NCBI GenBank assembly: GCA_020137815.1
Contig: CM035360.1
Location: 7,943,743-8,007,742, forward strand
Direction: 5' to 3'
DNA from: Hormiphora californensis
Taxonomy: Eukaryota; Ctenophora; Tentaculata; Cydippida; Pleurobrachiidae
DNA length: 64,000 bases
In this document: in pieces, positions 45,034 through 56,225 of the stretch
How the letters are laid out: each line of letters begins with the position of its first letter
Position numbering within the stretch: position 1 is the first letter of the stretch
Translations under genes and position numbers: made by a program
The notes under the pieces: generated by a model
The model's input: the letters and a program-made list of their open reading frames with translations, nothing else
What the model was told of the DNA's origin: nothing
Database searches by the model: none

Positions 45034-45247
45034 CATTCTTGAACTGCCGATGTTTGTTATGGATCTTCAATCGGCAGCTATGATGGATGAAGATATTATC
45101 ACCAGATCCAAATCGCTGGATAACATCCGCCCACCCCAACTCCTTCACTTTGGTTAACAGGCCAGGCCCAGCAGTCCCAACGACCGCAAGGTGGTCGTTT
45201 TCGGCACCAGGTAAACCGCATTTTACACATTCAGAAGCAGTTGTCAT
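45034..45247 (-). CDS. Academ-like protein exon 1 (start), zinc-binding motif
   Basis: Starts at ATG 45247 (MTTASECVKCGLP) and ends AAG AAT G|GTAAGT. A CxxC pair and a later IHHSCR give a possible C2HC zinc site. The five exons join in phase (1, 1, 0, 1) to 4,326 nt, exactly 1,441 codons plus stop. No earlier in-frame start was preferred. Confidence 0.8.
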
Positions 45248-45829
45248 CCAATATTCATGCTATTAGGAGTAATGGTGCGTTAGAATGTCCTAAAAATGAC
45301 ACAATTTGATGGGGGAGGGCCCTGAAAAGGAGGAAGCATAGATAATGCCAATACTAAGGGTACGCACAGGTATAATTGCATAATTAACCAATTATCTCAT
45401 TAAATAATTGAGTAAGGTCGTTTATTTTAGTTTCTACCCCCACTAATGTGACGTTTCTGCACATTTTAGTGCCCCTATTTGTCCTCTAACTCCTTCCCCA
45501 AGGAAAGTTACGAAATTCATGCGCGCCGACCACGCCCACCCGGAAATGAGGCCTTAGCACCCCTGAACAGATTTGAACGTTGGTTGGGATCGATAGAGGA
45601 GACCCTTAGGAGTACGTTTCAGGTGGAAATCCTTTGTTGCACATTTTTCTGTGGTGTTCCTGGCTTATCACCTTATTATTTACGTAGCGCGTGATGACAA
45701 ACACACGAACATGGCCGTGCGTTCTGTCCATCATTCCTTTCATCCAATTAGAGTTTTACCAGTGATGGGACGCCATTACTGCGCGTGCATTCAGTTAGAG
45801 TTTCCCCCTAGAGTCCACACACCAATTCC

Positions 45830-46157
45830 AATACCTAAAGCGACGACATACGCAGCCCTAAGGAATAGGATTAAAACCGGTAACAGAAAAATATCAAATC
45901 ACATGGATATGATATGGGCTGCAGCTGACCGATTTGGGAAATCACTAAAAATATGACTAGAAGCAATATAAGAGCTGCCACACATCTCCTCACGGGACAT
46001 GTCAATCTGAACTATCATATAAAAATCTGAAGAAAGTTAAATCCACAACCTGCAACATATGCGGATTTGAGGATGAAACTGTAAAAAATGTACTCACGGA
46101 ATGTCCAGCAATATGGAAACTTCGACAAGAAGTATTCGACGAAATGTGTGTAACATT
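45830..46157 (+). pseudogene. LINE 3' fragment with CCHC-like tail
   Basis: In shifting frames it reads RAATHLLTGHVNLNYHI, then STTCNICGFEDETVKNVLTE and CPAIWKLRQEVF. The C-x2-C-x5-E-T-x-x-N-x-L-x-x-C-P pattern is the C-terminal zinc motif of Jockey/R1/I-type LINEs. It has frameshifts and is truncated on both sides. Confidence 0.7.
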
Positions 46158-46998
46158 GTAATCGAATTTTTTATTTAAGCGACAGGCCGCCGCGCATTCA
46201 AAGAGGTCGTGCAGCGTTGTATTTCCACGTGTTATTCGAGATCGAGTTCCTGGAAGTCTTAAGACTTGAACCCGGAAGCAGTTGGAAAGATAATTTCAAG
46301 ACCTTTCCAACGCAACCAAGATCAATTCTTTATCTTATCAGGAACTGGAGATATAATTGGCCACACTTGATACCTGAGTGAGATCGACGTCGCGCACGAC
46401 TGAGATCGATCTCACATACAGGCCTCCGCCCCGTTATTGATTTTAGAGCAAACTTTTTCAAAGACCTGGCTGCAAGGAACTACTGAACCGATTTGCATCT
46501 CGTTTGTTGCCACTGGCAGATAATTGTCTCTAGTTTTACGGAAAATACCCGCGAGTATCAGCATTTGAGGAATAGTGGGTCAAAATTGGCTCTAAACATG
46601 GGCAATTCTTTAAAGACCTGGCTGCAAGCTCCTACTCGGTTCTGGGACAATCTGCGGGTACTGGGTGAATCGTCATGGCCTTGTGAGCATGGGAAAATAC
46701 CCGCTGACTCATCACGATGCGAAATGAGGCGGTAATTGACGTTTGAGTAGTGCTAGGTAGCTAAAAAGGTCTCCCAAAACAGTCTGTCGCGCGGGATTCG
46801 CTGACAAACGTGCTTTACATCGCGCGCACGTGAGTTCTTGCTGTCCACAGGGCGGGAGCCTATTCTTCGCGGAGCGAGAATAGGTTGCAATGGAGCCAAG
46901 AGATATAAGCGAAAAGGTTTCTCGAATTGTCACATGCAAATGCAACGCCGTGCGACATCTTTGTGCGGCGGCCTGTCGCTTAAATTAAAAATTGGACT
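46158..46998. mobile_element. Foldback element, longer relative of 14514-14797
   Basis: Same ends (TCGAATTTTTTATTTAAGCG / CGCTTAAATTAAAAATT) and the GGCCGCCGCGCATTCAAAGA block. It carries extra central sequence, including two CTTTAAAGACCTGGCTGCAA-like repeats and the hairpin CCTATTC-TTCGC-GGA-GCGA-GAATAGG (GNA loop). Confidence 0.8.
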
Positions 46999-47039
46999 TT
47001 AGACGACATGAAAACCGAACTACCCTTCCAAAAAACGGC

Positions 47040-47665
47040 AATTTTTGATTTGCCGCATACGGCGTCTAGACGGTTTAGCAACGCCGTCTAGACGGTGTCA
47101 GACACCGTCGGTGCCTAGACGCGTCGGTAAGTCGGAAAAACGTTTTATCATGAGACATGCCTCATGAGATGAGTTTAGGGTTGAGATGAGTTTAGGGTTG
47201 GGCTAAGGTTAGGACTATCCATTAGGTCTAGAGACCCGTAGATGGTGGGGCTAGGTCTAAGCCTATGGGTCAACCATAAGCCTACCCCTAAGGGTCCCTA
47301 GGCCTAAGGGATAGCCCTAACCCTAGCCCAGCCCTAACCATCACCCTAACGTCTCATGAGACATATTATATGTCTCATGAGTGCACTCGAATGTATCATG
47401 AGCGTATGTAGGTCAAAACGTTAAACGTCTCATGAGCGCTCACGAGACATTGAAACAGAGATGGGATGAGACATATGTCTCATGAGCAGCGTCTCATGAC
47501 ACACTCATGAAACACTCATGATACACTCATGAGCGCTCATGAGACGTTAAAACACCGAAAAACGTCTCATGAGCGCTCATGATACACTCATGATGCACTC
47601 ATGACACACTCGTGAGCGCTCATGAGACAAATTAAACGGGCACGTTCTTCCGACTTACCCGCAAA
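47040..47665. repeat. TCATGA/CCTAA palindromic array element
   Basis: Starts with ATTTGCCGCATACGGCGTCT and GTCTAGACGGT as in intron 11. AAGTCGGAAAAACGT (47129) is mirrored by ACGTTCTTCCGACTT (47642). Inside are CCCTAA-like runs (47200-47350) and a dense array of GCTCATGAGCGCTCATGAGA palindromes (47350-47635). Confidence 0.75.
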
Positions 47666-47698
47666 TTTTCTTGTTTAACACTTCTGTTCCCTTTGTAG

Positions 47699-47800
47699 GT
47701 TGTTTTTGTAGGTTTCGCTAGTTTGATGAGCATTAGTGCATGCTTGGCTGGCTACGTACATCCTGCTCTTATGGGTATTGCCCTTCTGTACACCTTTCAG
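47699..47800 (+). CDS. ABCC transporter exon 20, TMD2 helix
   Basis: TTTGTAG acceptor, CAG|GTAAAA donor, 34 codons, phase 0. VVFVGFASLMSISACLAGYV then HPALMGIALLYTFQ matches the last two TMD2 helices of ABCC proteins, where A/S-G-x-x-G-L-x-L-x-Y precedes the NBD2 connector. Confidence 0.9.
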
Positions 47801-47825
47801 GTAAAAGCACCCATTCCTCAGTCCT

Positions 47826-47826
<1 letters not shown>

Positions 47827-47882
<56 letters not shown>
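47827..47882. repeat. (CT)n microsatellite
   Basis: About 28 CT units followed by CCCCACTTCCCCCACACAGT. The same junction occurs at 49432-49508, (CT)n of about 39 units. Confidence 0.97.
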
Positions 47883-47885
<3 letters not shown>

Positions 47886-48620
47886 CACTTCCCCCACACA
47901 GTGGGAATTAGGGGGAAAATTAATAACTTTTTTTAAAAACATTTCATCCAACAAGAATTGAAGTTGACCAATCGGCTATTTTTGAGTCGCATAGTTCGGA
48001 TACAATGAAATAGTGTTTATTTAGGACTGTACACTACTCGGAGATTTATTTCAGGAAAGATAATACGGGACGGTTTCGACGTTTAACTTCATCATCAGCT
48101 CAAATTAATTTGTTTAAAGTAGTATTGAAAAGTTTGAAACGTCGAAACCGTCCCGTATTATCTTCCCTGAAATAAATCTCCGAGTCGTCTACAGCTACAG
48201 TCCTAAATAAACACTATACCATTAAACTGTTTGATTGGTGCCAGCTTTAACAAAGTTGGTTCTCAGTGCCGCAATTTATGAGTAAATTCAATTTAAAGTA
48301 CAAGAAAGTGATCAAAAGACACTTTTACTATTGGGATTGGAATATCAACTGTTTTTTACTAAATTAAGTGCCGCATTTTTGAGTAAACGTACTATTTGCT
48401 CATTTTTGAAATTTTTTAACGTGCAATGAAAAAAAAACATGACCATATATAATAAACATGACCATATATAATATATAAAAAACATGACCATATATAATAT
48501 ATAATAATTTTTTTTTTTCCTTCCCTATTTAATTCTTGCTCAGATCTCTTTATTCTGAATAATCAATTAATCTCTCCTTGACCGAGATCTGCCCGTGTGT
48601 GTGTGAGATTCCCCTATATC
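47827..48620. repeat. Intronic duplication, copy 1
   Basis: The (CT)n, the GGGAATTAGGGGGA segment, a hairpin built on ACGGGACGGTTTCGACGTTT (48065-48160), the GATTGGTGCCAGCTTTAAC segment and AATTAATCTCTCCTTGACCG recur in the same order at 49432-52400. The second copy is split at 49702 by about 1.8 kb of nested foldbacks. Confidence 0.82.
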
Positions 48621-48767
48621 CCTTTGACGGCGAGAAGGATTGGCTCGATAGAATTGTCTAATTTTTCGTTTATAAGTAGATGTTATCAACACAAAACGCC
48701 TCGAAAAGGAAATTTGTAATTCCGACATGTAGTTTTTGCTGGGCCCACTGTAGCATATATAGTACAT

Positions 48768-48935
48768 AACTCCCTCCCGCGCGGGCATCTATTCAATAGA
48801 CGCACTGCAGAGCAGTGCGTCTATTGAGCTGTAATGCACGGGTCCCGAAGGGAACCGTGCATTACAGCCCTGTAAATCCCGAGCGTTAGCGAGGGGTTTA
48901 CAGGTATATCTGCACGTAAGGGAGGGAGTTGTGTT
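48768..48935. mobile_element. Hairpin string with GA/GA module
   Basis: Between AACTCCCTCCC and GGGAGGGAGTT lie three hairpins. One is AATAGACGCACTGC/GCAGTGCGTCTATT; the next is TGTAATGCACGG closed by CCC-GAA-GGG; the third is TGTAAA closed by CCC-GA-GC-GTTA-GC-GA-GGG (48878-48895). Confidence 0.82.
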
Positions 48936-49395
48936 CTATAGACCCCGCTGGCTGGCACCTAGAAGCAAAACAAGCACAAATTAGGTGGTTGACACAGAGA
49001 GAGCTCAGTGCTCACACAAAACGGGTCAAACAGTTAGAAATGAAGCTACAGAGTGCCTCTCTACATTCCTACACACTCGTAACAATCGTTGTAACAGTTT
49101 CAAAGTGTGGAATGCAGAGAGAGATTACAGTTAATTGTGGGTCATGAGCAACAGTTGCAACAGACTGGCGGGCGCCAAATCTAGACAGAGAGTGTTGTAG
49201 GTTGTACACACACTCCCTCTTGTGTTGTCATGTCATTTTATCGTGTTTCCAGTGATTCTTTGTGATCTTTACACAAATCTGTCAGAGGGCGTGCGTCTAT
49301 CGAGACACAAACTCACGGCAGTGCACGGCCCAATAGACCAGTGCAAATTGTTTGAGCGCGCCGTGCGTCTATTTGAGCCGGCGGGGTCTATATGA
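48935..49395. repeat. Foldback with CTATAGACCCCGC ends
   Basis: GTTCTATAGACCCCGCTGGC and GCCGGCGGGGTCTATATG form the ends. The inside is unrelated sequence with no gene. Confidence 0.65.
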
Positions 49396-49424
49396 TACTA
49401 TCGCCCGCATCTGTAACAAATCTA

Positions 49425-49511
<87 letters not shown>

Positions 49512-49706
49512 CACTTCCCCCACACAGTGGGAATTAGGGGGACAATTAATAACTTTTTTAAAAAACATTTCATCCAACAAGAATTATTGCTGAATCAATA
49601 AGTTGACCAATCGGCTATTTTTGAGTCGCATAGTTCGGATACAATGAAATAGTGTTTATTTAGGACTGTAGACGACTCGGAGATTTATTTCAGGAAAGAT
49701 AAAGGT

Positions 49707-49925
49707 CCCCCCAAACTACTATGTCCCTTGCTGCGCGCGACCGGATTTTAGACGGCCATAGCTCCACCCCCTGATAAGATAGAGACTTGAAATTTGTTTT
49801 GTAGGGAGATCATATCGAGTTCTTCGTACAAAACAAATTTCAAGTCTCTATCTCATCAGGGAGTGGAGTTATGACCGTGGGAAATTTCACAAAACCCGAG
49901 TGAGGGACATAGTAGTTTGGGGTGT
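49707..49925. repeat. Foldback, 219 bp
   Basis: CCCCCCAAACTACTATGTCC pairs with GGACATAGTAGTTTGGGG; inner arms share GATAGAGACTTGAAATTTGT. Confidence 0.88.
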
Positions 49926-49929
49926 ACTT

Positions 49930-50378
49930 TAACTAGATCCAAAAACCAAACAAGTTTGGTGGATAGCCGGGGCCGCATAAATTAAAAACGTGCGAAAGTT
50001 TTGATACATGAACTTTCGGGGCCTGGGGTGCTGTTAAATTCGCGTTTCCATGATTATAACCAGCAACTATACGCCAGAAAAAATATCCCACTGATCAAAT
50101 TATCATTAATTTTTATTCCAAAGTATCATTCATACAGATCCACACATGTCATATATAGTGCAGTGTGCACTGTGCAGTTTGCACAGTGGGTCGTTTCAGA
50201 GTCTGTTTTACAGAATAATAGACAATAGTGTGTTTTGAAAGAACGGCTGACTATCATGGAAACGCGAATTAACAGCACCCCAGGCCCCGAAAGTTCATGT
50301 ATCAAAACTTTCGCACGTTTTTTGATTTATGCGGCCCCGGCTATCCACCAAACTTGTTTGGTTTTTGGATCTAGTATC
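49930..50378. repeat. Foldback, about 450 bp
   Basis: ACTAGATCCAAAAACCAAAC pairs with GTTTGGTTTTTGGATCTAGT. The arms (about 130 bp) include CGTGCGAAAGTTTTGATACA and GGGGCCTGGGGTGCTG. The loop is about 170 bp. Confidence 0.9.
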
Positions 50379-50559
50379 AGGAATTTTGTTATACTATGAC
50401 ATGCAATATGCATGTTGTTCTCCGCGATTGCTTCTCTGCAATTATAATTATTAGTCACGAATAATGATCACAGATAAGCATTGATAATCAGATATATAAT
50501 ATCTGATACAATTAGGTTCTAGATGCTAATTCAATCTTTTATCGGTGGTTTTTGAAATC

Positions 50560-51350
50560 GTCTTATATTTAAGACAGTCATAACTCTAGATATGACTACC
50601 AATTATAACTGAAAATGCGGCAGTAAACCTAATTATATAAAATAAATCTGATTCAATGTTAATTTAGACCCTGAATCGCTTCTTTGTAGGTGTTTTTAAA
50701 ATCGTCTTAAATTTAAGACAGTCATAAATCTAGATAAGACTACCAATTATATCTGAAAATACAGCAGTTGACCTACGTTTGCAAAATATATATGATAAAA
50801 TCATCATGTATAGTTTAATTTGCTCTTTTCTAGGGTTTTTTGAAAATCGTCTTAAATCTTAATACAGTCAGATGACCGTAACTGAAAAACCGTAACTCGG
50901 ATTTGCTTGAAATTTTGAATGTATGTTCAAGATGGCAAGGCAACACCACGTACCAAGCGGCGTATTCGTAGAACGACGGGAAGGCCGTCTTAAACGCCAA
51001 AGAAAACTTAAGACAGTCATAACTTTTGTTATGACTGTCCGTTTTCTCTGTCCAAGCTTTAATACAAGGTAAACCACTAGACCTACCGACTCCCAAAGTT
51101 TCATGGTGATAGCTTTAAAACTGTGGCCTCTATAATTGTGTACGCAAAAAAGTGGTTATTTTACGGTGGTTCGTGACGCGAAAAACGGGCATTTTGTCTA
51201 AAAATAAAATACGACCCTCTGTAACGTAAGAAGCGTAACTCCGATTTGCATGAAGTTTTGAACGTGTGCTCTAGGTGTCAAGGCAACACGAACTACCAAG
51301 CGGCAAGTTCGTAGGACAACGGGAAGGATGTCTAAAACAAAGTTGAAATT
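50560..51350. repeat. Degenerate repeats of a TTAAGACAGTCATAACT unit
   Basis: The GTCTTAAATTTAAGACAGTC block appears at about 50562, 50703, 50848 and, partly, 51005. Two GTAACTCGGATTTGC.TGAA / ACACGTACTACCAAGCGGC-like blocks sit about 300 bp apart (50890-50990, 51220-51330). No gene recognised. Confidence 0.55.
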
Positions 51351-52424
51351 GCCGATTTCAGACAATAAGTATAGTAGCGCTGTCAAAATTTTCAAAAATT
51401 TCTTTTTCGCAATTCCGATTTTCGATTCACTGGAAGCAAGAATGCTTGGAAAATGGACATTTTTAGGGGAAGGATGGATGAGGGGAAGGGAGAATTGGGC
51501 CCCGGGCGCTTGCCAGCGCTATGATACGGGACGGTTTCGACGTTTACCTTCATCATCAGCTCAAATTAATTTGTTTAAAGTAGTGGTGAAAAGTTTGAAA
51601 CGTCGAAACCGTCCCGTATTATCTTCCCTGAAATAAATCTCCGAGTCGTCTACAGCTACAGTCCTAAATAAACACTATACCATTTTTCTGTAATTTACGC
51701 AAAAAATTGTATCGATATTGTATAAACTGTTTGATTGGTGCCAGCTTTAACAAAGTTGGTTCTCAGTGCCGCAATTTATGAGTAAATTCAATTTAAAGTA
51801 CAAGAAAGTGATCAAAAGACACTTTTACTATTAGGATTGGAATATCAACTGTTTTTTACTAAATAAAGTGCCGCATTTTTGAAATTTTTTAACGTGCAAT
51901 GAAAAAAAACATGACCATATAGGAAAGTAACGGTATTTGACCTCGATATATAGGATCGCGGTAAATCGGGGCCCGACTGTACTTTCAAAACACGATTAAA
52001 ACCCGACATGTTTCTACATGTAGAATCGATTGCCGATTAAATTAGGTCTCGACTATTGAAGGAAAACGGTGAAAACGCATTTTTTCGTCTTTGCAAATTT
52101 TAATTTTGACTGCCACGAAAGACTTCACACCACTTTCCTCAAAAAATAAATGCAAGGGTTACATTCAAAGATTCTTAAAAGACCCCCTACCCCCCCCCCC
52201 CTTTTTTGTTCTCCATATCTTTCTTTTTCTTCCTATCTCCCTAACTTTCTCTCTGCCACTATCTTTTTCAGCTCTCTTCCTACTTTACTTTCTCCTTCTC
52301 TCTTCCAATCCCATTATATATATACTAATATAAATATATATACTAATTAATCTCTCCTTAACCGAGTTCTGCCCGTGTATGTGTGAGATTCCCCATTAAA
52401 CTGTTGTACAGAGGGCGTGTGTGT

Positions 52425-53900
52425 CACTATGGGGTCAAAACGCGCATTTTTCCGGTTAGGCTCGCAAAAATACGCCGTTTTTAGCGCAGGAAACGCCACC
52501 CAAAACAGACGCCGCTATGAATGCGTGTGATGTCTAATGGCCATAAAAACGGGTCTAACATGTGGTCCATCGTTTGGCACACAAAATGAGACCAAACTTG
52601 GATCTATAATCTGCATAATGAGAGAATGAGAGCCATTTGAAAACTTTAAAATGAAATATATTTTTTTCGCTATTCGGAGCGTGGACATATTTTGTACCAA
52701 AATGGTCAGGGGGCTGTACTGGATAGTCTGAAGCCAAATTTAAGAAGGTGCGGGCAAGCGAACTTTGACTTTTTGCAGTATTTATGCTAAAAATCGCTTT
52801 CCAGCGTCAATTTTATGTGTAAAACGCGCAACAGGGTCGAGATTTAAAGCTCTGTTGCGCGTTCTGGGGCCATAAACACGGCATTACGGTGGCAGATTCC
52901 GGCCAAGTGTTTTTTCAATCAAGTGAATTTTTTTTGTTTGAAGTTTTATAAAAATTTTATTTCAAAATGAAAATAAACATGTCGTTAAAATTATTGGCCG
53001 GAATCTGCCACGCGGGTGGCAGATTCCGGCCAAGATTCTCAAAAAAACCTTGGCCAGAATCTGCCACACACGTGGCAGATTCTGGCCAACCAACTAAAAC
53101 TTGTTTATATCAAAGCGAAAACCACTGTACCCGACTAATTTTGATACGCTGAATCACGTAAGATACTTTTCCAATCCCTCAGAGGTCGGGAAAGTGTCAT
53201 AATTGACCATAATTGGGTCTAATTGACCCCACTTACAACTTTTCACCTTAAAACGATAGACGCTTATGTGAAGGCACTTTTCCGACTAATTTTGATACGC
53301 TGAATCACGTAAGCAACTTTTCCAAGTCCTCCGAGGTCGGGAAAGTGCCCTAATTGGGTATAATTGGGTCTAATTAGCATTAATTGCTCAATTAGGGCAC
53401 TTTGCCGATCTCTGAGGACTTGGAAAAGTTGCTTACGTGATTCAGCGTATCAAAATTAGTCGGAAAAGTGCCTTCACATAAGCGTCTATCGTTTCAAGGT
53501 GAAAAGTTGTAAGTGGGGTCAATTAGACCCAATTATGGTCAATTATGACACTTTCCCGACCTCTGAGGGATTGGAAAAGTATCTTACGTGATTCAGCGTA
53601 TCAAAATTAGTCGGGTACAGTGGTTTTCGCTTTGATATAAACTAAGTTTTAGTTGGTTGGCCAGAATCTGCCACGTGTGTGGCAGATTCTGGCCAAGGTT
53701 TTTTTGAGAATCTTGGCCGGAATCTGCCACCCGCGTGGCAGATTCCGGCCAATAATTTTAACGACATGTTTATTTTCATTTTGAAATAAAATTTTTATAA
53801 AACTTCAAACAAAAACATTCCACTTGATAGAAAAAAACACTTGGCCGGAATCTGCCACCGTACGGCATCTCGCGAGCTGACCGGAATTGACCCCATAGTG
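52425..53900. mobile_element. CACTA-type element containing a 1 kb palindrome
   Basis: Ends are CACTATGGGGTCAA and TTGACCCCATAGTG, with TGT on both outer sides (3-bp duplication), the hallmark of the CACTA group of CMC transposons. Inside, 52880-53868 is a near-perfect palindrome with arms of about 490 bp repeating GGCAGATTCCGGCCAA; it is probably a second element nested in the first. No transposase is encoded. Confidence 0.85.
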
Positions 53901-53944
53901 TGTGTGTGTGTTGATCACCAGAAGGAGATATCAAAATTACTTCC

Positions 53945-53946
<2 letters not shown>

Positions 53947-53984
<38 letters not shown>
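53947..53984. repeat. (TA)n microsatellite
   Basis: About 19 TA units, ending about 45 bp before the exon 21 acceptor. Confidence 0.95.
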
Positions 53985-53988
<4 letters not shown>

Positions 53989-54030
53989 ACTCTCACTCAC
54001 TCTCTCACTCTCATCGATATCATGTTCAAG

Positions 54031-54198
54031 GTAACAAAACAAGTGTCTGGATTAACAGCTCGATATGCCCAACTTGAACAGAACTTCAGTGCAGTGGAGC
54101 GTCTTTACCAGATGGAAGACGAAACTCCGCAGGAAGTCGATACTCCTACTGCAATCCCCCGACCTAATTGGCCACAGTATGGCTTCATTAAAGTTAAG
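54031..54198 (+). CDS. ABCC transporter exon 21, TMD2-NBD2 connector
   Basis: CAAG acceptor after a CT-rich tract, AAG|GTGAG donor, 56 codons, phase 0. It reads VTKQVSGLTARYAQLEQNFS, then AVERLYQMEDETPQE and RPNWPQYGFIKVK. The E-x-x-F-x-x-V-E-R-x-x-x and W-P-x-x-G-x-I patterns are conserved at this place in ABCC transporters. Confidence 0.94.
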
Positions 54199-54440
54199 GT
54201 GAGTTTGTGCTTGACATAGCTCGTAACACATCAGTTCCATGGGGACATTTTTTGAAGAAAATGCCCATTGAAAAAGTGCACACGCTGTTCCATGGGCACT
54301 TTAAAGGTTCACAAGATATCAAACACTTTTCTTCTATCCTATTTTTTTTCGATTTTTCAGTAGTTTTCAGCATTTTTTTCAGGTTTGTCTGTCGTGTAGA
54401 AAAGTCTTCCAAAACAGGGCGGTTTCCAGCGCCGCGCAGC

Positions 54441-54664
54441 ATAACATTCTGATGCTGAACGGGTCCGGGCCCAAGGCAAATAAATGTAAGAAGTGAAAAG
54501 GCGGGAGTTACGATGTAGCAACTAGTTTCATGAATAAATCAATCATCAGGCTTACAAGACTGATGATTGATTAATTCATGAAATTAGTTGCTACATCGTA
54601 ACTCCCGCCTTTTCACTTCTTACATTTATTTGCCTTGGGCCCGGACCCGTTCAGCATCAGAATG

Positions 54665-54669
<5 letters not shown>
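54441..54669. repeat. Perfect foldback, 229 bp
   Basis: ATAACATTCTGATGCTGAAC is mirrored by GTTCAGCATCAGAATGTTAT. The arms are identical for about 100 bp. A long (TA)n (54664-54750) follows directly. Confidence 0.92.
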
Positions 54670-54748
<79 letters not shown>

Positions 54749-54750
54749 TT
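54664..54750. repeat. (TA)n microsatellite
   Basis: About 40 TA units with one TACATA break. Confidence 0.96.
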
Positions 54751-54762
54751 TACATAATCTTC

Positions 54763-54870
54763 TGCACCGGCACGCAGTGCAAGCGCGCCATATACGCTCT
54801 GCACTGCATGGAGGTGAAATTCACGACAGCGAAGCTGGAGTGCAGAGCGTATATGGCGCGCTTGGGGGTC
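54763..54870. repeat. Hairpin cluster with GA/GA module
   Basis: CAAGCGCGCCATATACGCTC and its complement GAGCGTATATGGCGCGCTTG surround AC-GA-CAGC-GAA-GCTG-GA-GT at 54823-54841. Confidence 0.82.
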
Positions 54871-55067
54871 CGGACTAAAATTCGAACGGACGATAAATCA
54901 CCGAGGGTGTAAGCTCGAGAATTTGGCCGCGAGGTTAAATACGAAGAGTTTACTGTGTACTGTCTTCCTAACATGGTTAGGGCTATCGTTCGGGTTAGGG
55001 TAAGGGCCATATTTTCTAGCTTTTGAACCGATGTGTGTTATCGTCCGTTCGACATTCAGTCCTAGAC

Positions 55068-55160
55068 CCGCGCGCTTTTACTGTGTGCAGAAGGTTTTGT
55101 ACTATATATATTGCACCCTGCCTCTGCGGGAGGGTGCATTGCATGTATACAAGTAGTGGA
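55068..55160. repeat. Hairpin cluster
   Basis: A TGCACCC/GGGTGCA stem encloses a CTC-TGC-GGG-like inner hairpin (55122-55146), preceded by TGTGTGCAGAAGGTTTTGTA. Similar to 33885-33950 and 58760-58885. Confidence 0.6.
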
Positions 55161-55308
55161 ATGTACAAGTGAGAAAAGTATAAGTAAGAAAAGTATAATG
55201 TCTTCCCCGCCCTTATTTCAACGTCTTCCGGTTCCCAACCCCCTCCCATTCGCCCTACCCTCCTATTAAGTCTTCACCCGGGTGCGTGTCATGGTCGATC
55301 TGTTGTAG

Positions 55309-55445
55309 GGCTTAAAAGCAAGATACGATGATGAACTAGATGATGTTCTTCACGGACTGACATTCGATATATGTGCTGGTCACAAAATTGGAGTGTGCGG
55401 ACGGACGGGAAGCGGCAAGAGCTCATTCGGGCTCACTCTATTAAG
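55309..55445 (+). CDS. ABCC transporter exon 22, NBD2 Walker A
   Basis: TTGTAG acceptor, AAG|GTATTA donor. It encodes GLKARYDDELDDVLHGLTFD, then ICAGHKIGVCGRTGSGKSSF and GLTLLR. RY at residues 5-6 holds the aromatic that stacks on adenine; GRTGSGKSS is the canonical ABCC NBD2 P-loop. Confidence 0.96.
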
Positions 55446-55590
55446 GTATTATCATTCAGTTCTATGTAGCTCACGTGTAATATCTTATTATCTCATTCCC
55501 TATCTGAATCTTGCTCGCTGCGGCTCACATCACACACTGTGAATGATGAGAAAGTGAGCGACGGGCACTATTGAATACATAATGCAATAA

Positions 55591-55737
<147 letters not shown>

Positions 55738-55778
55738 TAGATTGCAACTGATATTTTGATACTTTTTTGAATTTTGAT

Positions 55779-56222
55779 TCCACGTGCGGCATTTCCGAAC
55801 TCCATGAATAACACTTCTCCGCCCAACACAATTAGTCATAACGTTAGCCATTTCTGAGGTTTCCCTGAGTCCCGTGTCCGCCTAGCCTGAGAACATCCAC
55901 AAAACTTTCTTAGGGCGCAATCGTCTGGAAGTTCCGTGGAGAGGCTCTTAAAATAAATCTGGTTGAGCGTAAGTTCAGGGTGACGTACAGCGTGACCGAC
56001 AAGTCTGAGTCTCCTTTCTGCGATTTTGGTTATAGGATTTTAGGATAGGGAGGTTTCCGATACCGTACAGTATAGCATTGCTTAAAGAGGTACTGGTTTT
56101 TATTACTCTAATATTCAGTGCCATCCGTAGCATCCTCGTGTAGGTACCGTCAATACTTCTTTCCATGTCTTTAGTGAGCGTCCAGCCTTCACATCCATAT
56201 TTCAACCATTGCAACAAAAAGT
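55779..56222 (-). pseudogene. LINE 3'-end fragment
   Basis: Shares the 3' end of the LINE at 29080 (ATTTCCGAACTCCATGAATA and many later blocks). It encodes remnants of the C-terminal tail: GCEGWTLTKDMERSIDGTYT and RMLRMALN. Truncated 5' by about 2 kb, as target-primed reverse transcription commonly leaves. Confidence 0.88.
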
Positions 56223-56225
56223 CAT

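Larger units (their letters stand above)
39806..45810 (-). mobile_element. Complete Academ-like DNA transposon, 6.0 kb
   Basis: Terminal inverted repeats of about 470 bp (39806-40285 and 45345-45810) begin GGGGAAACTCTAACTGAATG. They share blocks such as CATTAGTGGGGGTAGAAAC and TAGGAGTACGTTTCAGGTGG. Between them is one intact five-exon gene on the minus strand. TA borders both ends; no longer target duplication was found. The XPG-type nuclease in the protein fits what is described for one lineage of the Academ superfamily; the assignment is from memory of domain content. A further terminus of the family is at 63868-64000 and a decayed one near 60585-60700. Confidence 0.85.
49432..52400. repeat. 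Intronic duplication, copy 2, interrupted
   Basis: Homologous to 47827-48620. After GGAAAGATAA (49702) the homology stops and resumes at ATACGGGACGGTTTCG (51522). The interval contains two foldbacks and AAGACAGTCATAACT-type repeats. Confidence 0.8.
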
